A DNA stretch of 64,000 nt from Thermoplasmatales archaeon (GTDB lineage Archaea; Thermoplasmatota; E2; DHVEG-1): the NCBI GenBank assembly GCA_030672305.1, contig DAOVGR010000014.1:1-64000 (forward strand). The letters run 5' to 3'. The notes beneath the pieces are model-generated. The model did no database searches and was not told the origin of the DNA. It saw only the letters and a list, made by a program, of their open reading frames with translations. How positions within the stretch are numbered: position 1 is the first letter of the stretch; each line of letters opens with the position of its first letter. Position numbers and translations under genes: made by a program. This document shows, piece by piece, positions 45,913-54,810 of the stretch.

Positions 45913-47178
45913 ATGTCAAATAAAGATAAATCATCACAAATATCTGGTTTCTATAAGCTATCAATTAAAGACAGAATAGAATTGGTAAAAAAATTTTCTA
46001 ATCTGAATGATGAAGAAACACAGTTGTTTTCTTCCTGCTTAAATATGGATATTGCCGATAGAATGATTGAGAATGTCTTAGGAACTTTTGAAATTCCTCT
46101 CGGAATAGCTGTAAATTTTCTGATTAATAATAAGGATTATCTTGTGCCAATGGCAATAGAGGAATCAAGTGTTGTTGCTGCAGCAAGTAATGCTGCAAAA
46201 ATTGCAAGAATTAATGGGGGATTTAAAACTGAATGTACAGAGCCTCTAATGATAGGTCAAATTCAGATTTTACATATCGATGATGTTGTAGGTTCAGCCA
46301 AAAAAATCTTGAATAAAAAGAAAGAAATTTTAAAACTTGCCAATAATCAAGATAAAGTACTTGTAAAATTTGGTGGAGGAGCTAAAGATATTGAGGTAAG
46401 AATACTTGATAGCCCCATTGGAAAAATGATAGTAGTTCATCTAATTGTGGATGTTCGTGATGCAATGGGAGCAAATGCTGTTAATACAATGTGTGAAGCC
46501 CTTGCTCCAATGCTTGAAGAGATAGCAAATGGTAAGGTCCGGTTAAAAATTCTTTCAAATCTTGCTGATAAACGAATTGTTAAGGCAAAAGCTGTGTTTG
46601 ATAAAGAAAAAATGGGAGGAGAAAAAGTTGTTGATGCATTCCTTGAATCTTATAATCTTGCAGCGATTGATCCATACAGAGCAGCTACTCATAACAAGGG
46701 AATAATGAATGGTATTGACTCATTGATCATTGCAACTGGTAATGATTTTCGGGCAATTGAAGCAGGTGCCCATGCATATGCAGCTAAAAATGGGCAATAT
46801 ACCTCATTAAGTCATTACTACAAAGATAAGAATGGAAATCTTGTTGGCGAATTAGAACTACCAATGGCTATAGGGATCATTGGTGGTGTAGGAAACATCC
46901 ATCCTAAAGCAAAACTTTGCAAGAAAATACTTGGTATAAAAACTGCAAAAGAGCTAGCGGAAATAGTGGTAAGTCTTGGCCTTGCTCAGAATTTTGCTGC
47001 GGTATTTGCTTTATCAACAGTAGGAATACAAAAGGGACATATGTCATTACATGCAAAAAATATAGCAGTAATGGCTGGTGCAGAGGGAAATGAAATTGAT
47101 AAAGTTGCAGAAAAGATGATAAAAGAAGGCAAAATAAAAATAGATAGAGCAGAAGAAATATTAAAAGAAATTAGATAA
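45913..47178 (+). CDS. hmgA: hydroxymethylglutaryl-CoA reductase, class II
   Basis: A 421-residue enzyme making mevalonate for archaeal lipids. It is the class II form: EESSVVAAAS, FKTECTEPL, VDVRDAMGANAVNTMCE, AGAHAYAAKNGQYTSLSHY, GIIGGVGNI and the C-terminal GHMSLHAKN with the catalytic His. Most archaea use class I; class II in Archaeoglobus and Thermoplasmatales is a known example of transfer from bacteria (established knowledge). GGAGG lies before the ATG at a good distance. It ends convergent with pyrI, overlapping by 8 bases. Confidence 0.96.
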   Translation: MSNKDKSSQISGFYKLSIKDRIELVKKFSNLNDEETQLFSSCLNMDIADRMIENVLGTFEIPLGIAVNFLINNKDYLVPMAIEESSVVAAASNAAKIARINGGFKTECTEPLMIGQIQILHIDDVVGSAKKILNKKKEILKLANNQDKVLVKFGGGAKDIEVRILDSPIGKMIVVHLIVDVRDAMGANAVNTMCEALAPMLEEIANGKVRLKILSNLADKRIVKAKAVFDKEKMGGEKVVDAFLESYNLAAIDPYRAATHNKGIMNGIDSLIIATGNDFRAIEAGAHAYAAKNGQYTSLSHYYKDKNGNLVGELELPMAIGIIGGVGNIHPKAKLCKKILGIKTAKELAEIVVSLGLAQNFAAVFALSTVGIQKGHMSLHAKNIAVMAGAEGNEIDKVAEKMIKEGKIKIDRAEEILKEIR

Positions 47179-47626
47179 TTCTATCAGCAATATCCTCTGG
47201 TTCTCTTTCGCAATAATAGCACTTTATTTTAGGCGGATCCTTTTCAATTACGTTAAATCTACTTTTTACAGGTTCATTTGCATTAGATACACATGTAGGA
47301 TTAGAGCAACAGACAATACCAATTATTTCATTTGGTAGCTCAACTTTATGTTTCTTTGCAACATTATAATTACGTATGATATTTATTGTTGCTTTTGGGG
47401 CAATAAGTGCAATTTTATCAACCTCTTGGGGATCAATCTCTCGATTTTCGACTTTCACTATGTCTTTTTTTCCAAATTTACTCTTCACATTTATTGCAAC
47501 ACTTATAACAGAAGAAGTACTAATTGGAATACCTAGTATATGTAAGACTTTTACAGCATTTCCCGCAGTAATATGATCAATTACTGTTCCATTCTTAATT
47601 AGAGGTATTTTTAACTCTTTTTTCAT
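47171..47626 (-). CDS. pyrI: aspartate carbamoyltransferase regulatory chain
   Basis: A 151-residue regulatory subunit. The N-terminal allosteric domain has IPLIKNGTVIDHITAGNAVKVL and the C-terminal zinc domain has CSNPTC ... CYYCE (four Cys). It binds the nucleotide effectors and couples the catalytic trimers. It overlaps pyrB by four bases (ATGA), showing a pyrB-pyrI operon. Confidence 0.96.
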   Translation of the reverse strand: MKKELKIPLIKNGTVIDHITAGNAVKVLHILGIPISTSSVISVAINVKSKFGKKDIVKVENREIDPQEVDKIALIAPKATINIIRNYNVAKKHKVELPNEIIGIVCCSNPTCVSNANEPVKSRFNVIEKDPPKIKCYYCEREPEDIADRII

Positions 47627-48552
47627 ATTCTCCCCCCAATAACAAGCGAAAGCAAAGCCATTCTAACAGGTAATCCATTAAAAGCTTGTTTAAAATACAG
47701 AGCATGATGTGTTTTATCAACTTCTGGATCAATTTCAGTAACTCTGGGTAAAGGATGCATAATTATTAGGTCTTCTTTAGCACTTTTTAAAAGTTCGTTA
47801 TTGACTTTATATGAACCAACAACACGATTATATTCTTCGGCATCAGGAAATCGCTCTTTTTGAATTCTTGTAACATACAAAACATCTGCATCTCTTATTG
47901 CTTTTTCTAAATTAGAAGTTGATATAGGTTCTATCCCAAGATCCTTACATTCGCCAACTACTTCATTAGGCATCTTTAAACTAGTAGGAGAGACAAGAGT
48001 AAGTTTTGCTCCATATAAAGCTAAAGCATATGCAAGAGAATGCACGGTTCTACCATATTTTAAATCACCTAAAAGTACTATCTTTTTATTCTTGATTTTT
48101 TTCTTCTCTTCACGTATTGTAAATAAATCAAGAAGACACTGCGTTGGATGTCTCCCTGCTCCATCTCCAGCATTGAGAACAGGCACATCAGAGAATTCAG
48201 CAGCAAGTCGAGCTGCACCTTCATGGGGATGTCTAACTACTATTGCATCACTATATGAATCTGCCATACGTATAGTATCAGAAAGGCTTTCTCCTTTTTT
48301 TTGTGAGGTTCCACTAGGATCTGAAAACCCAATAACTCTTCCACCAAGTCTGTTCATAGAACTCTCAAAACTCAGTCTTGTTCTGGTACTTGGCTCAAAG
48401 AATAGTGATGATAATACTTTTCCCTTTAATATATTCTTAAATTTATCTCCTTTTGCATAGGGAATCATATCCTCAGCATAATCGAGGATATAGTTGATTT
48501 CATTCTTTGTAAAATCTTTTATTGAAATTATGTCTTTTCCATTAAATTTCAT
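47623..48552 (-). CDS. pyrB: aspartate carbamoyltransferase catalytic chain
   Basis: A 309-residue enzyme joining carbamoyl phosphate and aspartate in pyrimidine synthesis. The carbamoyl-phosphate site FFEPSTRTRLSFESSM, HPTQCLLD, and MHPLPRVTEIDPEVD are clear. The ATG at 48573 would add seven hydrophobic residues; the ATG at 48552 (MKFNGKDI) matches the family start and lies about 35-40 bases after a TATA-like CTTATTAAAC. It is transcribed divergently from the large gene at 48739. Confidence 0.95.
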   Translation of the reverse strand: MKFNGKDIISIKDFTKNEINYILDYAEDMIPYAKGDKFKNILKGKVLSSLFFEPSTRTRLSFESSMNRLGGRVIGFSDPSGTSQKKGESLSDTIRMADSYSDAIVVRHPHEGAARLAAEFSDVPVLNAGDGAGRHPTQCLLDLFTIREEKKKIKNKKIVLLGDLKYGRTVHSLAYALALYGAKLTLVSPTSLKMPNEVVGECKDLGIEPISTSNLEKAIRDADVLYVTRIQKERFPDAEEYNRVVGSYKVNNELLKSAKEDLIIMHPLPRVTEIDPEVDKTHHALYFKQAFNGLPVRMALLSLVIGGRI

Positions 48553-48738
48553 ACAAATCAAAAAGACAAACATGTAAAGGATGTTTAATAAGCTTTTTAA
48601 TTCGTTAAATATAGAAAGGTTGGCATAATATATTAATATAATAAAATTCCTATAGTATTATGATAATAATTGCTCAATAAGATATATATAGTATGCGTTA
48701 CTGAAAGAGATATGTAAGAAAATTGATGGGGACTTTAT

Positions 48739-51633
48739 ATGTCAAAAAATCAAAAATCTAAAAATTATGCTGTTACAAAATTACACAAAATTTTAGATTA
48801 TAATTCAAAAAAAGATATTCGTCCTGAAAATGAAAAATATCTTGGATCATTAAGTCAAAGATTAAAAGAAATTTCTGGGGAAGAAATTATTTTAAAGAGG
48901 AAAATAAATAAAGAAATTCTAGAGGATGGTGCTGATACCTTAAAACCAAAAGTAATTGTACATGCAAGAGAGGTAAAGAAAGAGTCTGAACTCCCAGAAA
49001 TAAAAATTGAAGAAAAGAAAAAGAGAGAATTTAGGGGCGAGGATATATTTGAAATCAAAAAAATTAAGATAAAAGAACCAAAATTTATTGAAGTTAAACC
49101 TAAAGCTTCTTCGAAAGAAGAGATTATAGAAATTGGAGATCTAAAAGCGGAGGAAGAGAAATTACTTGAATGGGATTCTATAGAGGTTCATAAAAAAGAG
49201 GAAAAATTAGAAGAACTTCCTGAATTAGAATCTATATCCCAAATAGAGATTAAAAAAACTGAACCAGAACCTTTTGAAAAAATAAAAGAAAAAAAAGAAG
49301 AAAAAAAGGAAATAGATGATAGCACTAATTTTTGTCCTGAATGTGGAACCAAGCTTGATAATTTAGTAGAGGTCTGCTCTAATTGTGGAAAAAAAATAAG
49401 AGATGAGGAAATACCATCATTTATTCCTGTTAAAAAAGTTGAGAAGGAACATATTCCTTCGGAATGGGAACCAATTGAAATTGAAAAACCAAAAGATGAA
49501 AAAATATCTTTTATTGAAAAAGAAGTAAAAATTACTGTTTTTAAAGATTTTAAAAGTATAGATGATGAAATAGCTGCTCTACTTTATAATAATGGAATTA
49601 CTACAATTGATTTATTAAATAAAGCCACTTTAAAGGAATTAACAAAAATTAAGGGCATTAAAAAAAAGGCTGCGAAACGGATTAAAAAAGAACTTAAAAA
49701 AATGAGTAAAAAACCGGAAAAGGAAAAACCAATCGAAATAGAAGTGTTTGAAAAAGAGGATTTTATCGAAGAGGAATTCCCAGTAGATAAAGAGATTGAA
49801 GAAGAATCAGAAGAGTGGTCTTCTAATGCGGAATTAACTTCAAAACCCTCTGTATGGGAACCCATTGAAGATGAATTTAAGGAAACAGAGGAAAAAGAAA
49901 CTGTTATTTTTGAAGAATTTACTGCTGATAAGGAAATTGAAAAATCTCTAATAGATGAGGAGATTAAAGTAGAAGTTTTTAGAAATATAAAAAGTATAGA
50001 TAGTAAAACCGCAGTTCTACTTTTTGATAATGGATATTCCACTGTTGATGCCCTTATTGAAGCTCCAATAAAAGATTTAATAAAAATAGAAGGAATAAAA
50101 AGAAAAACAGTCAAAAAAATCAAAAAAGAACTTGATAAAACCGAATCAACACCAAGTATAATACCCTCTGAAGAGAAACAAGAAAAAACTAAAACTGATA
50201 ATTTTCAAAAAATTAGAGAAGAATTAGATACAACAAAACAAGAATTTAAAACAATAACGAAAGAGTTAAACAAAAAAGAAAAAAACACTCAAAAACTACA
50301 AGAAGAATTAGATGACAAAATAAAGGACCTAGAATCCAAAAAAACTGAATTATACAACAGAGATGAAGAAATAAAACAATTACAAAATCAATCAGAACAA
50401 AGTAAACAAGAACTAGAAATAGGAAGCCAAGAATTAAATAAAAAACAGGAAGAAATAGATCAATTACAAAAAGGACTAGAAGATAAAACATTGGATTTAG
50501 AATCAAAAACCAATGAAATTGATGACAGAGACAAAGAAATAAAACAATTACAAAACCAATTAGAGAAAAGATTACAAGAACTAGAAACAGGAAACTCTGA
50601 ATTAAATAAAAAAGAAGAAGAAATTGAAAAAATAAAACAAGATTTACTTATAAAAACAGAAGAATTAGACGAAAAATATAAAACCATCACAGAACTGCAA
50701 TCAGAACTAACAGATAAACAAAAAGAATTAGAAAGAAAAGATAAAGAAATTAAAATCAAAGCTTTCAAAGATATGATAAGCATAGATGATGAAACAGCTA
50801 TACTACTTTTTGACAATGGAATAACAACAATTGATGCACTTAAAACCACTCCCCAAAAAAGTCTAATAAAAATAAAAGGAATAAAAAGAAAAAAAGCTAA
50901 CCATATTAAAAAAGAACTAGACGAAAAATCTAATAAAGAATCTTTTCAGGAGTTAGAACCAGAAATTGAAAAAAGACCTACAGAATATATCCCAGATAAA
51001 AAAGAAACTACTAAAAAATTAAAGGCAGAAGAGGAAAGATCTGCTGAATATTCTGCTGATGAAAATGAAATTACTAAATATGAGGCTAGGGAAATTGATA
51101 AAAAAATAGCTGATGAATTCTCCCTTGTTGTTATAGATGATGATATTTTTGAAGATATTAAAAGCATAGATGAAAAAACCTCAAAGTTACTTAAAGAAAA
51201 CGGAATCACTACAATTGACGCACTTAAAGTCGCAACTGTAAAAGATTTGACAAAGATTAAGGGGATAAAAAGGAAAATTGCAAAACAAATAAAGAAGGAG
51301 ATTATTAATTCACCTGAAACAGACATAGATAAAAAAGTAGAGGCATCCTCTGAAGGAGAAGAAGAAATATCTGGAGATGAAGAGGAAACGGAATGGGAAT
51401 ATTATGATGAACATTTAATATCTCATTCAACATTGAAAGAATATAAAGGCTTTAGACAGGGGGATTATTCTCTGTATAAAAAAGAAATTGAAACAAAATC
51501 AGGCAAAAAAAGAGCTGTCAGATTTTTCAGCAAAGCTGAGCCTGATGATGCAGAACCTATTGACCTGCCAAATGGATACGAAGTAAAGAAAAATAAAAAG
51601 ACTGGTCTTCCTTATTTAAGAAAGAAAAAGTAG
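48739..51633 (+). CDS. large charged protein with zinc ribbon, four helix-hairpin-helix repeats and a coiled coil
   Basis: A 964-residue protein I do not recognise as a whole. Order: an acidic/basic low-complexity N-terminus; a zinc ribbon (CPEC ... CSNC, about residues 198-220); two HhH units of about 55 residues (about 266-325 and 413-467); a coiled coil (about 488-671) with a 56-residue internal repeat; two more HhH units (about 674-728 and 804-856); and a basic C-terminal domain (about 891-964) ending NKKTGLPYLRKKK. Each HhH unit reads like SIDDETAILLFDNGITTID, then LIKIKGIKRKKA. HhH pairs bind the DNA backbone without sequence preference, so a DNA-bridging or chromosome-organising role is plausible but unproven. 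TATA at about 48680-48692 and GGGGAC before the ATG. Confidence 0.8.
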   Translation: MSKNQKSKNYAVTKLHKILDYNSKKDIRPENEKYLGSLSQRLKEISGEEIILKRKINKEILEDGADTLKPKVIVHAREVKKESELPEIKIEEKKKREFRGEDIFEIKKIKIKEPKFIEVKPKASSKEEIIEIGDLKAEEEKLLEWDSIEVHKKEEKLEELPELESISQIEIKKTEPEPFEKIKEKKEEKKEIDDSTNFCPECGTKLDNLVEVCSNCGKKIRDEEIPSFIPVKKVEKEHIPSEWEPIEIEKPKDEKISFIEKEVKITVFKDFKSIDDEIAALLYNNGITTIDLLNKATLKELTKIKGIKKKAAKRIKKELKKMSKKPEKEKPIEIEVFEKEDFIEEEFPVDKEIEEESEEWSSNAELTSKPSVWEPIEDEFKETEEKETVIFEEFTADKEIEKSLIDEEIKVEVFRNIKSIDSKTAVLLFDNGYSTVDALIEAPIKDLIKIEGIKRKTVKKIKKELDKTESTPSIIPSEEKQEKTKTDNFQKIREELDTTKQEFKTITKELNKKEKNTQKLQEELDDKIKDLESKKTELYNRDEEIKQLQNQSEQSKQELEIGSQELNKKQEEIDQLQKGLEDKTLDLESKTNEIDDRDKEIKQLQNQLEKRLQELETGNSELNKKEEEIEKIKQDLLIKTEELDEKYKTITELQSELTDKQKELERKDKEIKIKAFKDMISIDDETAILLFDNGITTIDALKTTPQKSLIKIKGIKRKKANHIKKELDEKSNKESFQELEPEIEKRPTEYIPDKKETTKKLKAEEERSAEYSADENEITKYEAREIDKKIADEFSLVVIDDDIFEDIKSIDEKTSKLLKENGITTIDALKVATVKDLTKIKGIKRKIAKQIKKEIINSPETDIDKKVEASSEGEEEISGDEEETEWEYYDEHLISHSTLKEYKGFRQGDYSLYKKEIETKSGKKRAVRFFSKAEPDDAEPIDLPNGYEVKKNKKTGLPYLRKKK

Positions 51634-51687
51634 TTTTTACCAAGATTTATAAAAGATTTTTATATCCTACTTATTTGTGCGAATAAA

Positions 51688-53157
51688 ATGAGTTGGAATG
51701 GACCATTGAATAAAATTGATAATTATAGATTTGAGATTCCTTCTAGTTATAGAGGTGAACGAAATAACTTGGAGATGAAGACGTCTGCAGTAATTTATGC
51801 TGACGATAAAATGGTCCGCAATATTAGGGGTGATAATGCCCTTGAACAAGCTGCAAATGTCGCAACTCTTCCAGGAATTGTTGGGAAATCTTTAGCAATG
51901 CCAGATATTCATTGGGGTTATGGTTTTCCCATAGGGGGTGTTGCTGCAACCGATGCTGATGAAGGTGTTATTTCGCCTGGCGGAGTTGGTTTTGATATTA
52001 ACTGTGGTGTTAGACTTGTCAGGACAAATTTGCATATAAATGACCTAACTGAAGATAAAATCAAGAGTTTGGTTGATGAGATGTTCAAGAACGTCCCCTC
52101 GGGTCTTGGTTCAAAGGCCAAAATTAGATTTAGTAAAAACGAACTTAATGATGTATTAAGATTAGGGGCTAAATCTCCTGTAGAAAAAGGTTATGGATGG
52201 GAAGAAGATATTAAGTTCTTAGAGGAGAATGGCTGCCTGGATTATGCGGATACCTCGCATGTATCAGAAAAAGCAATTCAAAGAGGAATGTCTCAAGTTG
52301 GATCTCTAGGAGCCGGAAATCATTTTCTTGAAATACAAAAGGTAACAGAAATTTTTAATCCTGATGCCGCAAAAGTTTATGGGATAAACAATATTGGACA
52401 AATAACAATAATGATTCATACTGGTTCTAGAGGTTTTGGCCATCAGGTATGTACAGATCATCTTAGAGTTCTAGAACAAGCCGTTAGAAAGTACAATATC
52501 CGACTTCCTGACAGACAGCTAGCTTGTGCACCAGCAAAATCTATGGAAGGTCAATCATATTTGAAGGCAATGGCATGTGCAGCTAATTTTGCTTGGGCAA
52601 ATAGACAACTAATAGTTCATTGGATTAGGGAGTCCTTCGAAAGAGTTTTAAATAATAGTGCTGAAAATATGGATATGGGAATTGTATACGATGTATGCCA
52701 CAATATCGGAAAACTTGAAGAACATGAAATAGAAGGCAAAAAGAGAATGGTTTATGTCCATCGAAAAGGAGCGACTAGAGCATTTGGACCAGGAAAATCA
52801 GAAATCCCTTCTAAATATCGTGAAATTGGACAACCTGTATTAATTCCAGGAGATATGGGAACAGAAAGTTATCTTCTTCGTGGTACAAAAGAATCAGAGG
52901 AAACATTTGGGTCCACTTGCCATGGTGCAGGACGTGTATTATCAAGGCATCAGGCACTTAAGAAATGGCGTGGTGAGTACATAGTACAAGAACTAAAAAA
53001 CAGAGGTATATATGTTCACCCAGCAAGTTTTAAGGTTGCTGCTGAGGAAGCACCTGGCGCATATAAAGATATTAGAAATGTTGTTGATATAGCTCATGGG
53101 GCAGGTATATCTAAAAAAGTAGTAAAATTCGTTCCCTTAGGAGTTGTAAAAGGATGA
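51688..53157 (+). CDS. rtcB: tRNA-splicing ligase RtcB
   Basis: A 489-residue RNA ligase that joins 2',3'-cyclic phosphate and 5'-OH ends using GTP and manganese. It has AMPDIHWGYGFPIGG, GFDINCGVRLVRTNL with the metal Cys, the SLGAGNHFLEIQ motif, HTGSRGFGHQV, and HRKGATRAFGPGK with the guanylylated His region. The enzyme ligates tRNA halves after intron removal; tRNA-Tyr in this window is a likely substrate. It often sits beside an Archease gene, but the neighbours here are a coiled-coil protein and a PAC2 protein. Confidence 0.97.
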   Translation: MSWNGPLNKIDNYRFEIPSSYRGERNNLEMKTSAVIYADDKMVRNIRGDNALEQAANVATLPGIVGKSLAMPDIHWGYGFPIGGVAATDADEGVISPGGVGFDINCGVRLVRTNLHINDLTEDKIKSLVDEMFKNVPSGLGSKAKIRFSKNELNDVLRLGAKSPVEKGYGWEEDIKFLEENGCLDYADTSHVSEKAIQRGMSQVGSLGAGNHFLEIQKVTEIFNPDAAKVYGINNIGQITIMIHTGSRGFGHQVCTDHLRVLEQAVRKYNIRLPDRQLACAPAKSMEGQSYLKAMACAANFAWANRQLIVHWIRESFERVLNNSAENMDMGIVYDVCHNIGKLEEHEIEGKKRMVYVHRKGATRAFGPGKSEIPSKYREIGQPVLIPGDMGTESYLLRGTKESEETFGSTCHGAGRVLSRHQALKKWRGEYIVQELKNRGIYVHPASFKVAAEEAPGAYKDIRNVVDIAHGAGISKKVVKFVPLGVVKG

Positions 53158-53211
53158 TAAAAATTTTACCAATTAATTTTAAATGCTTGAATGTATATTT
53201 AGGTGCAGAAG

Positions 53212-53979
53212 ATGGTGATGCATTTGGAAGAAGTTGAGATATGTAATTTTGAAGACGTAGATCTTAAAGGGGCAACAGTAATTGCTGGCTTTCCCTCTAT
53301 TGGATTAGTTAGTACTATTGCAGCAAATTACCTTATTGATGCCTTAAATTTAACACAAATTGGTTGTGTTACATCCCCTCAATTTCCAGCATTATCAGTT
53401 GTTCACACTGGAGAACCTCTATCACCAGTTAGAATATATGCCGGTGATCAGGGATATCAAAAGAAAATTGTAGTATTTGTATCTGAGTTTAAACCTAAAC
53501 CTAATCTAATTAATTCTATTTCTGAGACAATTATGACTTGGGCAAACGAAAAAGATTGCAAACTACTTATTTCTCCAGAGGGAATGGTTGTTGAAGGTAA
53601 ATCTGGTGAGGGTGTAGAAGCAGTTGAGGCATATGCAATAGGATCAACTGAAAATGCCCGGTCAATGCTCCTTGAGAAAAAAATTGCACAGTTTAAAAAT
53701 GGAATAATTGCTGGTGTTTCAGGTGTTTTGTTAAATATTGGAAAACAGCAGGATTTTAACGTAATTTCAATTCTAGCAGAAGCGCATCCTAACTATCCTG
53801 ATGCTAAAGCGGCTGCCGCTGCAATAAATGTAATGGCGCTATTAATGGATATAGAAATTAATGTCACACCACTTTATGAGGAATCAGAACGTATTGAAAA
53901 ACAACTTCAGAAGTTCCATAAACAGGCTAAACCAATGGTTTCTGCAGGCCAAGCACCACAACCAAGCATGTACGGATAA
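53212..53979 (+). CDS. PAC2-family protein, proteasome-assembly-chaperone-like, with HbYX-like tail
   Basis: A 255-residue PAC2-fold protein (COG2047): VIAGFPSIGLVSTIAANYLI, the SPEGMVVEG segment, and GIIAGVSGVLLN, with YPDAKAAAAAI near the C-terminal part. The last residues are Met-Tyr-Gly, a hydrophobic-Tyr-X (HbYX) ending used by proteasome activators and by archaeal PbaB-type chaperones to dock in the 20S ring. The ATG at 53212 has AGGTG 6 bases before it; a GTG at 53203 and ATG at 53218 are alternatives. It may help proteasome assembly or gate opening. Confidence 0.85.
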   Translation: MVMHLEEVEICNFEDVDLKGATVIAGFPSIGLVSTIAANYLIDALNLTQIGCVTSPQFPALSVVHTGEPLSPVRIYAGDQGYQKKIVVFVSEFKPKPNLINSISETIMTWANEKDCKLLISPEGMVVEGKSGEGVEAVEAYAIGSTENARSMLLEKKIAQFKNGIIAGVSGVLLNIGKQQDFNVISILAEAHPNYPDAKAAAAAINVMALLMDIEINVTPLYEESERIEKQLQKFHKQAKPMVSAGQAPQPSMYG

Positions 53980-54047
53980 TTAAATTCTTTATTTTTCAAT
54001 CTGATAAAGAACTTTTTAATAGCTTATGCTATTGCCGATGTTGAACT

Positions 54048-54797
54048 ATGGTAGAAATACCCAAGAGTCACCCTAGATATTTATCACTGAAAACAAGAGA
54101 AAAAATTAAGCAAGCAATGAAGAAGGGATTGGTACATGAGACAGGATTAATTGCCCATGGGCGCGGAGAGGCCTTTGATTATTTAATTGGTGAAAAAACA
54201 ATACCTTCTGCTGAGGAAGCAGAAAAGGTAGCTGCTTCAACCTTGATTTGTGCAGAAAATCCAGTTATTTCTGTAAATGGAAACGTTGTTGCACTTACAG
54301 CAAAAGAAATCATAGAACTTGCAGAAATAATCCCTGCAAAACTTGAAGTTAATCTTTTTCATAGATCAGAGAAAAGAATAGAAAACCTTATTTTGGAGCT
54401 AAAAAAACAGGGGGCAAAAAAGGTCTATGGAGCATCAGCTAATGCTCAGATTTCAAGTTTAGAACATAACAGGAGCCTTTGTGATAAGGAAGGTATTTAT
54501 TCTGCAGATGTTGTTCTTGTTCCTCTTGAAGATGGTGACAGATGTGAAGCTCTAAAAGCTATGGGCAAATCTGTAATAGCAATTGATCTAAATCCTCTAT
54601 CAAGAACGGCAAGAACAGCAGATATTACAATTGTTGATAATGTGATAAGAGCAATTCCAAATATTAGTAAATGGGTTAAAAAACTAAAAAATGAAGATAT
54701 TGAAACTTTGAATAATATGGTTAAGTCTTGGAATAATAATAAAATGTTAAGAGATGTTTCTTCTTTCATTTCAAAAAGACTAAATTCATTGTTTTAA
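54048..54797 (+). CDS. 4-phosphopantoate--beta-alanine ligase (phosphopantothenate synthetase)
   Basis: A 249-residue archaeal enzyme (COG1701) that joins 4-phosphopantoate and beta-alanine using ATP, the archaeal route to CoA. It has HPRYLSLKTREKI, GLIAHGRGEAFDYLIGE, NLFHRSEKRI, VYGASANAQISSLEHNRSLC and VLVPLEDGDRCEALK, and the final LNPLSRTARTADITIVDN. Length is normal. It is followed by aspS after 13 bases; both may share an operon. Confidence 0.93.
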   Translation: MVEIPKSHPRYLSLKTREKIKQAMKKGLVHETGLIAHGRGEAFDYLIGEKTIPSAEEAEKVAASTLICAENPVISVNGNVVALTAKEIIELAEIIPAKLEVNLFHRSEKRIENLILELKKQGAKKVYGASANAQISSLEHNRSLCDKEGIYSADVVLVPLEDGDRCEALKAMGKSVIAIDLNPLSRTARTADITIVDNVIRAIPNISKWVKKLKNEDIETLNNMVKSWNNNKMLRDVSSFISKRLNSLF

Positions 54798-54810
54798 TTA
54801 TGGGTGGATT

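Noticed and set aside
49584-51326. Several antisense open frames in the HhH/coiled-coil gene
   Set aside because: They are products of the Lys/Glu codon bias read backwards, giving Ser/Phe/Leu-rich strings without motifs.
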